64,000 nucleotides of DNA. It comes from Fonsecaea monophora. Its lineage: Eukaryota; Ascomycota; Eurotiomycetes; Chaetothyriales; Herpotrichiellaceae. Below the pieces are notes generated by a model. The model ran no database searches and was not told the origin of the DNA. It worked only from the letters and a program-made list of their open reading frames with translations. Positions 53,385-63,072 of this stretch are shown piece by piece; the first letter of the stretch is position 1, and the number at the start of each line of letters is the position of its first letter. Where the stretch lies: assembly GCF_001642475.1 (NCBI RefSeq), contig NW_019174006.1, forward strand, positions 62,001-126,000. The letters are read 5' to 3'. A program made the translations under genes and the position numbers.

Positions 53385-54428
53385 TCAGCCAAGCTTCAAA
53401 ACCTTGGATCGTGGCTCAGATCGCAGGCTTGCTGTTGGAGGCGAAGCGGACAACAAGGATGATTTCTTGGCCTGCGTTGTTTGGGACTTTGCAGACGAGA
53501 TTGTACGAGTCATCAGAAGACTCTCCGACTCTTGGCCCCCTGTGGTCTTGGACGCCAGTAGCTTGCTTTCGAAGTTGATATCATATCTGCTTTCAGGCTC
53601 ATTCGCGGTGGGAGTTTCGTACTCATCCGCAATCTCTAATTGGCGCCGAAGACCCCATATTTCCTCTTCCAGCTCTCGCAATGTAGATGTGATGTTCAAG
53701 ATTTCAGGGATCGTTGAGGAGACCGCTGCGGTGAAATGGGTTTGACATGTGCGTAAAGCGGGTGGGATGAGGATGCCGTACCATTTGAGAGGGTCTCTGG
53801 ATGTGTCTGACACTGACGAAGTGATTGAGATACGGTAGAGGGGTTTGGCTGTTGGCTCCTGGACGTTCTCTTCCGAATCATCCTTGAGGGTTTCCATATC
53901 TTCATTGCTCCGTGACAATGATCTGGTCCGTCCAGCTGGAGTCTTGCCCGTCCTTGTTCCGTCGCTGTTCCCTGCCTCAAGGGTTTGTTCTTCCTCTTCC
54001 TCGGAGTCGTCCGCCTTCCAACAGCTCTTATGCAGCATGCTGTTTCCTTTCTCTTGGATCTTTGCTACCCTGTCCGCTTTCATACGCTCGTCGAAGCCTT
54101 CCTCGCCATACCTCCTCCCAACGCCCAAGGTAGAATTTGCATTGCGATTCGCCTGCGCGAGTGCAAAGAATCCCTGTGAGAAGTCCTTGGAGAGCTGGGT
54201 GCGAAGATTGGTATAGGTCTCCAAAATCGTCAAATAAGAAATGAGAAGCGCGTCTAGCCTTTCTGAGAGGAGTTCTTCAGGAGATTTTTGGTCTTTGGGT
54301 TGCTGTTGTAGATCAGCTTGCGCCTTGTAGTCTGATGTCTCCGCTTCGACAGGGTCTGGTTGACTGCGAGAGGTGTTGCTCGGGGAGCTTGGACGCGAGA
54401 CCGGTGGAGAGGGAATCTGAGATGCCAT
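53385..54428 (-). CDS. VMA22: V-ATPase assembly factor Vma22 (CCDC115-like)
   Basis: The single exon encodes 347 residues. Vma22 is an ER-located peripheral factor needed, with Vma12 and Vma21, to assemble the membrane sector of the vacuolar H+-ATPase. The N-terminal helix LSERLDALLISYLTILETYTNLRTQL, then FSQGFFALAQANRNAN and RRYGEEGFDERMKAD, match the family's first conserved block. The second block is DPLKWYGILIPPALRTCQTHF followed by IPEILNITSTLRELEEEIWGLRRQL, the predicted C-terminal coiled helix. An acidic Ser/Glu-rich linker of about 70 residues separates them, longer than in yeast Vma22 (181 residues) but usual in filamentous fungi. The last 80 residues are Ser/Thr-rich and unassigned. 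It is convergent with the upstream low-complexity gene. Confidence 0.88.
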   Translation of the reverse strand: MASQIPSPPVSRPSSPSNTSRSQPDPVEAETSDYKAQADLQQQPKDQKSPEELLSERLDALLISYLTILETYTNLRTQLSKDFSQGFFALAQANRNANSTLGVGRRYGEEGFDERMKADRVAKIQEKGNSMLHKSCWKADDSEEEEEQTLEAGNSDGTRTGKTPAGRTRSLSRSNEDMETLKDDSEENVQEPTAKPLYRISITSSVSDTSRDPLKWYGILIPPALRTCQTHFTAAVSSTIPEILNITSTLRELEEEIWGLRRQLEIADEYETPTANEPESRYDINFESKLLASKTTGGQESESLLMTRTISSAKSQTTQAKKSSLLSASPPTASLRSEPRSKVLKLG

Positions 54429-54960
54429 TTCCTATTCCCTTCCCAAAGTCGTCTCAAATGGCGTTGGGATGTGAAATACTGAGTGTAATTCCAGGTTGAG
54501 TGTGACGACTTTGATGGCAGCCTCGTAGAACGAGATCTCGGTCGTTTCGGAGATTTCAGGCCGAGCATTGACGCAACCCTGCGGCGGGATGCGCAGTTTA
54601 TTTGATTTCATGCAACTTGTAATTGTGAGAAGGCTCACGAGTCTACCTTTTCAGTCCATGTCACTTTCCCCAACAACCACTCGCACTATCGAAGAATCTG
54701 CAGCGTATCCTGCAGAATTCATTTGCCTAGCGAAGCTGCTCTGAGTGCTGTTGCTGAAGGAACTCGCCGCAATTATTGAGCCGCGCCGCCAAAAAGTTTG
54801 ACCTGCTCGAATTTCCTTGCTTGCGCCACCACACCCTGAGAACACCAGGAGTCGTTATTCAGAGCCAGTCTCGATACGAGCATTTTCCCACCTCTTGCAC
54901 GCGCTCTAGCTCATACTCTCTGATCACACATACAGGAGTGCCGCGTCCCCGATCGCATCA
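54429..54960. other. Divergent promoter of VMA22 and ISD11 genes
   Basis: This is about 530 bp between two divergently transcribed genes. No additional gene or clear site was recognised. Confidence 0.6.
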
Positions 54961-55607
54961 ATGGCCTCCTCCGCATTGGCCACCGCGGCCGATACCTCAG
55001 CATTCAGTGTCCGTTCACTGTACCGGTCACTATTGCGCGAAGGGAACAAGTTTGCCAACTACAATTTCAGGATGTACGCGAGGAGAAGGACGAGGGATGC
55101 ATTCCACGAACATCAGCACGAGAGGGATCCGCGACGGATACAGGAGTTGGTGCAGAAAGGTTTGAAGGAGCTTCAGATGTTGAAGGTGCGTTCCATTCTT
55201 TACTTCTCCATGAAAGGGGTTCCCCTTTTAAGTGTTTCCGAGAGATAGCGGTATTCTCCTCTTGGACACGAATGAGGATCTGCCCACAGACATCCCTCGT
55301 TTACAACCCTGGAACAACTCAGGCAATACGCGATTCACAAAACGAGGAACTGACTTCGGCCTATAGAGACAGACAGTGATATCACAATTCTACCAGCTGG
55401 ACAGACTCGTGGTAGAAGGCGGAAAGACGGTATGCATTCCCTTTCTTTTCCACAGATCCGGTCTCTTTCTGACTTCTGATTCCAGGGTAAAGAAATTGGG
55501 GACCGTGGTGGAATTGTGAGACAGAAAGACACAGGGTACGTGTCCTTGTCTGCTCAACTTCCCTTTGTTCACGATGCTGATAGCTGACGTCTTCCAGATG
55601 GGACTGA
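54961..55607 (+). CDS. ISD11: Mitochondrial Fe-S biogenesis LYR protein Isd11 (LYRM4)
   Basis: Isd11 binds and stabilises the cysteine desulfurase Nfs1 in the mitochondrial matrix, where it supplies sulfur for Fe-S clusters. Four exons, 54961-55185, 55367-55429, 55486-55535 and 55598-55607, encode 115 residues. The LYR tripeptide is at residues 20-22, followed by FANYNFRMYARRRTRDAF, a block highly typical of Isd11. RQTVISQFYQLDRLVVE in exon 2 is the second conserved helix. The last, 10-nt exon adds TGWD and stop, completing the fungal ending GGIVRQKDTGWD. Intron 1 is 181 nt, long for this genome. Identity is secure because both conserved blocks and the ending are reconstructed by splicing. 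Confidence 0.93.
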
Positions 55608-56363
55608 CATTTCCCTGACCCTGTCTGTTCCTGTTGATATCTGTATGTACCATGCTTTAGATGGACCGATCTCCTTTGCCAGGGATTGATCGTCCAGTGT
55701 GATACCAATGAACATACCAATCTCTCCCTCCATGAGTGTCTTCCCATTCGACCTGTTCTGTACCATTGTGCTTCTCTCCTTGTCATTCACCGTATGCCTC
55801 TTGCCTCCTCACAGATGCTGACCCTCTAGTACCTCCATCTCGCTCCACCTTCCCTCCGCCATCCAAATTGCCTGGGATATAGTTGTTCCCGACCACGTAG
55901 CTCCGGATATACCCGCCGCTAATTGTGTTAACAGCCTTTAGCGTGGTTGCGAAGCCCTTGGCAATGTCCTCTTTGATAAAACATCCTTCATGCAACTCTC
56001 AGCCTTCTTTCTGATCTTTCACAACAACCACATCTCGTCTGAAGGTAAGTGCTTCCCCACGCGATATCTTCTGCACACGTGTCTCTGTAATCGCACCTAC
56101 TCACCTGGTAATAGAGACAAGGTCGCCGTCGTTCCAAAGTTTTTTTTTTCGAAGAGGAGTGTCCGCGACACAATGGCGCCGGTAAGTTGTTGTTTTCCTT
56201 TGGTTCCGTCGTCGTGGGATGTGAATAAGTCGCACTCTGGCACGAATCTGCCACATGACTTTTCCTGCCGGACCCCACCAATTCACCATTGCTTTCTGTT
56301 TCTGTCCTCTTTATCTTTCTCTCTCACCCACCGTCATCTCCATCCACCTTACCATCATCAACC
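55608..56363. other. Intergenic region upstream of C2H2 gene
   Basis: This contains an isolated ATGGCGCCGGTAAG at 56173, which could be a 5'-UTR splice donor, but no in-frame coding exon could be joined. The 100 bases before 56364 are pyrimidine-rich. A - strand frame at 55783-55995 lacks an ATG. Confidence 0.5.
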
Positions 56364-58371
56364 ATGGCGGTAATGTGGAGGTGTATTGTATGCCCAAAGG
56401 AGTACCTCCACACCAGGACTGCATACAGACACTTCAGGGAAATCCACCCGGAGCTGACTGGCGGTGCTTCAAGCAACCGCCAGTGGATCATCCGGGTGGA
56501 TGACCCTGATGAGTCTGGACACAGTCCTGGTGTGGAGGCCTCCGATGAGGAGGACGTGGAAGATGATGAGCCGGTCGCCGATGGCGCTGTCGCCTCTCCT
56601 TCGGTGTCTCCGACACCTTCTCTCCCCCCCTCCTCCGCCGCCCTCCCTCCTTCTCCTCGACCGATGTTCGAGGAAGAGCCAGTGGCTAATTATCAGCCAC
56701 AACAGCTCCGGTCTTCTCGCTCGACGAGAAACCAAGAAAACAACCAATTGTCGCGAAATCGGGGTGGCCAACCTGATCACGACGTGACTGATGGCCTGCC
56801 AGTGCAACGCTGGCAATTTGCCACAGTCAGAGTCAACCAAGACGCCCCGGCCGAGCCTGGTGACGGGACCAATCCGTCAACTGAGAGCACGGACAGCAAC
56901 TTCCCTTGGCCCGACCATCCCATGCCATCCTGGTCTCCAGCAATCAGACCATTCAATCAGGTATGTCTCACCCCGGTCTTTGCGAGACCGACTGTTTGCT
57001 AATGCAATGATTCTGCAATAGGAACTGCTTCGTCGCTCACGTGAGGGCAACAAGACCGCCAAAACTTCAGTTTGGGACCGAAAGACCGACAGCTGGATTC
57101 CAGGCATTGAAATAGAGCGACGTGAGGCCGCCAGAATTGCTCAAATGAACAATGCTAGACACACCTCTGCCACCAATGCCGATGCCATGAATGTTGACGA
57201 GGAAGAAGATAAGAATGACGAAGACAATGACGATCTCATGGACGTTGAAGGTCTAGCATCAGATCCTAAACGCCGCAAAGCAACCTCTGGCTCAAACGAA
57301 CGATATTTTGAAGTCAAGAAATGGGTTCAGGTGCCTGCTGCCGTGGCTGAGAGGATGCCAGAACCAAAATACCTTGCTGACCGCCGACCTGGAATGGAGA
57401 GTCTCTACAAGGGTGCATACAAAGCCACGAATGGATTTGGAACTTTGGCAGACATTGTTGCTTCTGCAATGAGTAATGGAACTACCGGATACGATCTTAG
57501 TGATATCAATCCTGCTAGCGTCCTTGCCCCTGGGTCTGGGTCCGGCGCGCTCAATACCCAAGCAGACGGCACATCTACGCCAGTCCGAAAGAACATGCCT
57601 CCGAGGCGCAAGAAGAAGAAGCTTGGTGGGCCTGGGAGGAAGCCTAAGAATCCGAATCCCGCACCGGCTGCCGATGCTTCTGCTGCCGCTTCAGCAGGGC
57701 TGGAGAACGCCGCTGCCGACGATGCTGCCGCCACAAGTACTGTCGGAGGAGATGTGACCATGAGAAACACACCAGAAACAGGTGTGGAAGGTGGCGACAA
57801 CGCAGAGGGAACGCCCGCCATCCAAGGCGAGGCAATCATGCAGGACGCAGACGTGGAAGGCTCTGAATCAGAGAGCGAAGACGAAGGAAGTGAGGAGGGA
57901 GAGATCGCCACTGACATCAATCCTGATCCCACTAGCAACACCTCCATCATTGATCCCGCCCTCACAGACAACAACTTTGCCATCGATCCCGCCCTCTCAG
58001 ACAACAATTCTGCCATCGATCCCGCACTGACGGGAAACACATCTGTCGACGATCCTGCTCTTACTGAGCACGCCATGGCCACACAAGTCTCACCCAAGTC
58101 AGTTGGGGAAGTTGCCATGGCTGAAAAAGAGGGTGCTTCTGAAGAAGACAAGGAAGACACCAAACAGGAGGTGGTTGCAGCTAACAATCCTACTGCAAGC
58201 CCTGAAAGAGTTGAAGCTGAAGCGGATGCGATTGCAGATGCTGACGCTATCTCTACCCCTGCCAATGAGCAGGAGGCCAAGAAAGAAGAACAACAAGGTG
58301 CAGGTGATGGACTGGACGTGCTTGGTGCACTTGAGGCTGCAGTGAACAAGGAGGCCGGTGAGGATGCCTGA
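56364..58371 (+). CDS. C2H2 zinc-finger protein with acidic and basic low-complexity regions
   Basis: Two exons, 56364-56960 and 57022-58371, encode 648 residues; the junction is phase 0. At the N-terminus MWRCIVCPKEYLHT begins a C-x2-C-x12-H-x4-H finger (C7, C10, H23, H28). A Pro/Ser-rich, acidic stretch follows, then a conserved-looking block across the intron: REGNKTAKTSVWDRKTDSW, RYFEVKKWVQVPAAVAERM and YLADRRPGMESLYKGAYKA. After PPRRKKKKLGGPGRKPK, probably a nuclear signal or DNA-contacting patch, the C-terminal third is highly acidic. It contains four imperfect DPAL repeats (encoded at about 57950-58065). A nuclear, chromatin-associated role is plausible from composition alone. I do not recognise the family and assign no function. 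Confidence 0.78.
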
Positions 58372-58995
58372 TCTGCAATAACGCCCAGCATAAGAACAAG
58401 ACGTTGAAATCAGTTCAAAACAGTGATACCCGAGCGAGATCAGGAACTTTCAAATACGGCGTTGTGAGGAACGAGAACATGATGCTTGTACGAACAGGAA
58501 ACAACGGCGGCTCAAACATGGTGCTTTGGCGAACATGGACTGGAATTGCGACAGGAATTGGGCGGTTCAGACATGTTGTTTTCAAAGTGCAAACAGGATG
58601 GCGGAGATATTGTGCTGTCAAGAGTGTTCAGGAGTGCAAATCAGGAAGTCAGAAATATCAGGAAAACGTCAAAGAAAGTGGAGGCAGAACACAACCTGAA
58701 CAGATTCTCGCAAGAGCCGAGAGAGAGGACAGCCTGAACATGGTGCTGTTATTCAGAGAGAGAGAGAGAGAGAGATCAAAGTGTAACTCTCATGTTTCAA
58801 TGAAGATTGATTTTTATGGATACACTTGATGGGATCAGCTGTCCTGCCATTTCCGAACTCCCATTTGTGATCTGCATGTCCGACTTTCACTATGTGCCTG
58901 TGGTCTGCTCCATCGCACTCACTGTCCGTCTAGCTTCCACGGCTTCCTTCCCTCGTATTACACCCAAAGTGTCAATTCATAGTAGAGAAGGTGAT
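58372..58995. other. Convergent intergenic region
   Basis: This is the 3' flanks of the C2H2 gene and the DUF1761-type gene. Imperfect repeats of an AACATGGTGCTT-like word occur at about 58517 and 58737, and a short (GA) run at 58757-58773. No gene was recognised. Confidence 0.55.
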
Positions 58996-59651
58996 TTACT
59001 CAAAGGGGTTGGTCCGGGTTCCCCAGTACGTGAGGAACACACTCAGGCCAACAGTCTCGAACAGGCGGGTCAAAACGCCGACTGCGACGGTGTCCAGAGG
59101 CCGGTTTTCAACGACGACTTGAGAGACGAGCTGAGCGGGTGTTTGGTTAGTCTTTGACCACGGACTGTACGGGGTCTGGACGTACCGATGGACTGTAGGA
59201 AGCCATGAAGATCAGACCACCGAGATATGCAGCTCCTTTGTATGACAGAGTGCCAGTGGCATTGATGAGGGCAGCAACACCATAAGTCTGCACGGCAGAT
59301 CCAACAATGGACGAACCCCAGCTGGCTGCGGCGGTGGCAGTCTCCTTCGACTTGAAGAATTCTTCCTTGCTGTCGGCGGCCTTGGCACGGTGGTAGGTGT
59401 CACCGAATAGAGGGGCTAGCACGGCGGCGGAGGCGGCCTGGTTGAAGACGATGCCCAGGGCAATTGCCGAGGGCTTGACGGGTGGAAGGTCTGGAGGAGA
59501 GGGAGCAGGTTAGCAGAGTGCTCTTAGATTTGTTGCAGACGTTTGGTCCAAGAATGAGCTCTGTCTTTGGAAGTCTCGGGTGGTGACGTAGAAGTACATT
59601 CAATGAGGGATTGGAGGGGGGAAGTGAGGACATACAGTGCAGAGTTGCCAT
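58996..59651 (-). CDS. Small membrane protein, DUF1761-like
   Basis: Three exons, 59651-59636, 59490-59186 and 59130-58996, encode 151 residues. The first exon is only 16 nt (MATLH plus one base); its GTATGT donor and a CTAACCTG branch support the model. Several hydrophobic segments suggest 3-4 membrane helices: SAIALGIVFNQAASAAVLA, a second around VQTYGVAALINATGTLSY, and YLGGLIFMASYS with LSVFLTYWG near the end. The sequence FFKSKETATAAASWGSSIVG is strongly reminiscent of fungal DUF1761 proteins, which are small, conserved and uncharacterised. The third exon supplies VVVENRPLDTVAVGVLTRLFETVGLSV and ends TNPFE. The role is unknown. Confidence 0.8.
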
Positions 59652-60655
59652 TGTGGTGTAGTTGTTGGGTAAATAGAAGACTGAGGATGTATTTGGGGGT
59701 CTTGAGTTGTTGCGGCGGCAAGGGAGATCAGAGGTCGATGGAACTGCGCTTCTTGGGAGGAGGAAAGAGAAGGGATGGGATGAGGTTGAGCTTCGAGGCA
59801 AGCTTATATTGAAGAACCTTGTGACGTGCAGGGGGGGGCGCAGAGGGACCGAAGTGACTTGGAGACTTGCAATAGTGGCGCCAGAGCAACCGGGAAACCA
59901 AAGCTTCAGCTACTATGGCGCAAAAACAATGACGACACGGGGAGTAACAAGGCGGTAATATTGAGGGGGAGACACGAATATTACATGCCCACACAGAGCT
60001 GAGCCACAGATTGCTGGGGGCACTCCACTTTGTAATGACCGTCTGCAAGTACAAATTCGGTGGCTTGGGATTTTCGATGATGTCAGTGCCGAGGATCAAT
60101 CTGGTGCAATTATGGAACACCTGACGTTAACCTTTGGAGACCTGGGATTCTTTCACCTTCCAATCATCGACCTTGTCATTGTTGCCTCGGATCCAAGGGC
60201 ATTTCATGTTTCTCGAACAGCTCCATCTGGGTTGTTGGACTCACAAGGCAGATGAGAACCATCTTACACCTTGGGAAAGAGATGCCTCTAAGGTAGGAAC
60301 AGCTGCAGCTAAGCATGTTACCCCGGATTATCTGTCCGCTAAGCTATCATCCAATCATTTCGGTTGCCTGATATCGGGGTCTATCAGCAGCCTCGCGGGT
60401 GAGCCCTCTGTCGAAAAAGTTTCGTGTTTTTCTTTTTGTAGATTGTCCGTACGCGGCGACAGCCACCATTCTACGAGAGACCAAGCAGTCCTATAAACTA
60501 ACCGCAGCATGTATCGAGTCTCAACCTGGTCCTTTAGCAAGCACCCTTGATCAAACAGCATTAAGTCCGATAGCGGAGCAAGAATGAGAAACTCCGCAGC
60601 GCAATAAAAAGTCTCCTCGATTCAACGAGTTACAGTACTACCAGCCCACCCAAAT
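59652..60655. other. Divergent promoter region
   Basis: This is 1 kb between the - strand DUF1761-type gene and the + strand methyltransferase gene. A G-rich run lies at about 59831-59840. No gene was recognised. Confidence 0.55.
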
Positions 60656-61399
60656 ATGCCTGCCTCCCGCTCCCCCTCTCCAGAGAACGACGTCTTTGGC
60701 ATATCTACCGCCCTCATTCCCGAGGGCGACAACAAGAAGCCCGCAACAACAAGTCTGACCTTTGACAACCTGCTCCCCTCCACCAGATCCCTCATCCTCC
60801 ACGAAGATCTGCAAGAAGGATGTGGCGGCCAACTCTGGCCCGCCGGTATGGTCCTATCAAAATACATGCTGAGATACCACAGGGCTGGGTCGCTGCGAGG
60901 AAAGTCTGTCGTGGAGATCGGTGCAGGTGGCGGGTTGGTGGGGCTCGCAGTCGCACTGGGGTGTGAACTCGACAGCGACCAGAAGATCTACATCACGGAC
61001 CAGATACCGATGCTGGCGCTGATGAGGAAGAATATCACACTCAACAAACTAGAAGACAAGGTTGTCGCAGAGGTCTACGACTGGGGCACCGCGCCTCCTC
61101 CCACCATCTTGTCCTCTCGCACCCAACATCAGCACCCCGACGTCGTCCTCGCGGCAGACTGCGTCTATTTTGAACCTACTTTCCCGCTTTTACTCCAGAC
61201 CCTGAACGATCTCATCGGCCCCGAAACGACCTGCTACTTCTGCTTCAAGAAGAGACGGAAAGCCGACATGCGGTTCATCCGTGACATGACGAAAAGTTTC
61301 CAAGCTGAATATATCGAGTACGATGGCAAGGAAGCGGATCAGAAAGAAGGCATATTCCTCTACGCTGTGAGACGAAAGAGTAAAGATCAAAGACAATGA
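60656..61399 (+). CDS. EFM6: Protein-lysine N-methyltransferase, Efm6-like
   Basis: This is an S-adenosylmethionine-dependent seven-beta-strand methyltransferase of the METTL21/Methyltransf_16 family; yeast Efm6 methylates translation elongation factor eEF1A. The single exon encodes 247 residues, close to yeast Efm6 (246). It shows HEDLQEGCGGQLWPAGMVLS before motif I, motif I VEIGAGGGLVGLAVAL (SAM binding), the acidic post-I TDQIPML, and WG with DVVLAADCVYFEPTFPLLL, where the D-C-V-Y pattern is characteristic of this clade. FCFKKRRKADMRFI and GIFLYAVRR form the C-terminal strands. The family is secure; assignment to Efm6 and not another Efm enzyme rests on overall pattern and length. Confidence 0.85.
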   Translation: MPASRSPSPENDVFGISTALIPEGDNKKPATTSLTFDNLLPSTRSLILHEDLQEGCGGQLWPAGMVLSKYMLRYHRAGSLRGKSVVEIGAGGGLVGLAVALGCELDSDQKIYITDQIPMLALMRKNITLNKLEDKVVAEVYDWGTAPPPTILSSRTQHQHPDVVLAADCVYFEPTFPLLLQTLNDLIGPETTCYFCFKKRRKADMRFIRDMTKSFQAEYIEYDGKEADQKEGIFLYAVRRKSKDQRQ

Positions 61400-61708
61400 C
61401 ACATACAATTTCTCATCATTTTGTCTCGACATGTAAAATTACAATTCTCACTATGATTGTGGTATCTCAGTCTCGTAATAGTCGTACATCTGATGCCGCT
61501 GATAATAAATCACCATGTATCAGCCCCGCGTGGCAATACACTTTCGTTTGGCTCGTTTCGCATAGGACCCGCACCGAATAAAGGGCTCATGCTTGTCAAT
61601 CTCTCTCTGCTTCTCCACACGGACAGGAGGGACTCGGACCAGGCCCTTCCCAGAAGTCGAGGCGTGGAGGGTCTCTGCTGCCTCTGCTGCATTTCTGTAT
61701 CAGGACCT
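61400..61708. other. Short convergent intergenic region
   Basis: This is the 3' flanks of the methyltransferase and of the small basic protein gene. No other feature was recognised. Confidence 0.6.
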
Positions 61709-62071
61709 TTAATAATATCGACGGGTTCGCCTCCCATCCGTCCCGTGCATTCGTCTAGTCCCCGCAGCCTTTTGTCCGGGCCTCCTGGTCAGGCTTCCTT
61801 TCAACTTCAGCATCGCACCAGAGACTTTGTCGCCGATGCTGGTCTTGCGACGGGGGGTGGTCCTGGTGGTCGCAGGTGTGCGGCGCACACCGACCCGACG
61901 TCTTCGTGTGGGTGCAGCGGTGGTGGGCCTGGTCCGTGTTCCGCCCATTAAGCGCTGCTTGAGGGTAGGCTTGGTACGGATTGCTGCCTCTGGTGGATGA
62001 TGAGTAGTAGTCGTGGTCGTGGTGACCGTTGTTCCACCGGCATGGCGCTTGGTCTTTCTTCCTAGAACCAT
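61709..62071 (-). CDS. Small highly basic fungal protein
   Basis: The single exon encodes 120 residues from the ATG at 62071; the longer open frame starts with a non-ATG codon at 62119. Composition is dominated by Thr, Arg and Lys, with a run of eight threonines after GGTTV. The N-terminal half looks disordered; the C-terminal block IGDKVSGAMLKLKGSLTRRP followed by QKAAGTRRMHGTDGRRTRR looks conserved and resembles small basic proteins found across filamentous ascomycetes. The lysine/arginine density suggests nucleic-acid binding or nuclear location, but no known domain is visible. It is convergent with the methyltransferase gene. Confidence 0.68.
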   Translation of the reverse strand: MVLGRKTKRHAGGTTVTTTTTTTHHPPEAAIRTKPTLKQRLMGGTRTRPTTAAPTRRRRVGVRRTPATTRTTPRRKTSIGDKVSGAMLKLKGSLTRRPGQKAAGTRRMHGTDGRRTRRYY

Positions 62072-63072
62072 TTTGATAGTTGTTTTGTTTATTTGGTATT
62101 TAGAGAAGGGATCTTTCAATGTAGTGTGTCTGTGAGATGTGGAGAGAGAGTGGAATCCAAACCTCAGATAGAGCCAACATCAACGTTTATCAATACCTTG
62201 CAGAATGTGGGATTTACCTGTCATTTACCCCAAACGACCAGCGACGTCATATTGTGAGGGCCACTACTCGGCCACGAAACGGTCTTGGAGCGTCGTGGTT
62301 CGTCTATTACTCTAAAGAGATCAAGAAGCATTGAAGGAAAACAGGTTTGACTATCGAAAGAGAAGTCCTCGTGGTAGATCGTCGTATTCGGCCAATCATC
62401 AACACGACAAGCAGCCACAGGATCTGCGCTGTCAGGGACCCCGATGACGCAGGGCAAGACTCCCCTTGCACCACCTTGCCGGGCACTTGGACCGTTGCAT
62501 CTCGATCACTGTCGACGTCAAGGATGTTGCTTCCAGGCCGTGCCATCGTAATTGGGTGCCACACCACCGTGCCCCATTGCATGCGTTAAAGCACATCAGG
62601 GACCATGTCCTTGTGGCGGTGCTGTCGTTTCTTCAGGGCATCAGGATTTTATTTCCGATGAGCATTAGATCGAGAGAGGTATGAGGCTGGAAGCAGAGTG
62701 TGATGCTCTTTGATCTAGAGGATGCCGGTACTTGAGTTACAACGGTGGTCGGACACAAGAGAGCATGTAGAGGTTACAATGAAAAGGTGAAGCTACAGCA
62801 TCAAAACTAGGTGCTCGATACATGACGAATGATAGAAGCAGAGAACAGGTCAGAAGGCAGGTTGGAAGCTTTTCTCATGAGGACGAGGGAGTCAAAAGAC
62901 AGCCTCACAATGGACAAGCGGGGAAATCTGCACTGTTCATCGCAGTTCCGCCTCCTACCTATGTAGGTCCTCATCTCGTCTCATCTCAACTCAATTTCGA
63001 ATCCAAGCAAGTTGCCCATTCAGCAATTCTGCGAGGTGCCATTCGTTACACGTTGCACGCTAATGCACCAAC
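62072..63072. other. Divergent intergenic region
   Basis: This lies between the small basic protein gene and the coiled-coil gene. A frame from 62822 on + overlaps the next gene out of frame and was left out. No other feature was recognised. Confidence 0.5.

Noticed and set aside
55783..55995. Minus-strand frame with protein-like composition downstream of ISD11
   Set aside because: It begins at TTG with no in-frame ATG, has no recognised motif, and no convincing splice partner was found.
56173..56182. ATGGCGCCG followed by GTAAGT as a first coding exon for the C2H2 gene
   Set aside because: No acceptor joins it in phase before the finger motif; the ATG at 56364 suffices. A 5'-UTR intron remains possible.
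57405..58391. Long minus-strand frame of 328 codons opposite the C2H2 gene
   Set aside because: It mirrors the biased, repeat-rich codons of the sense gene (Ser/Ala-rich shadow).
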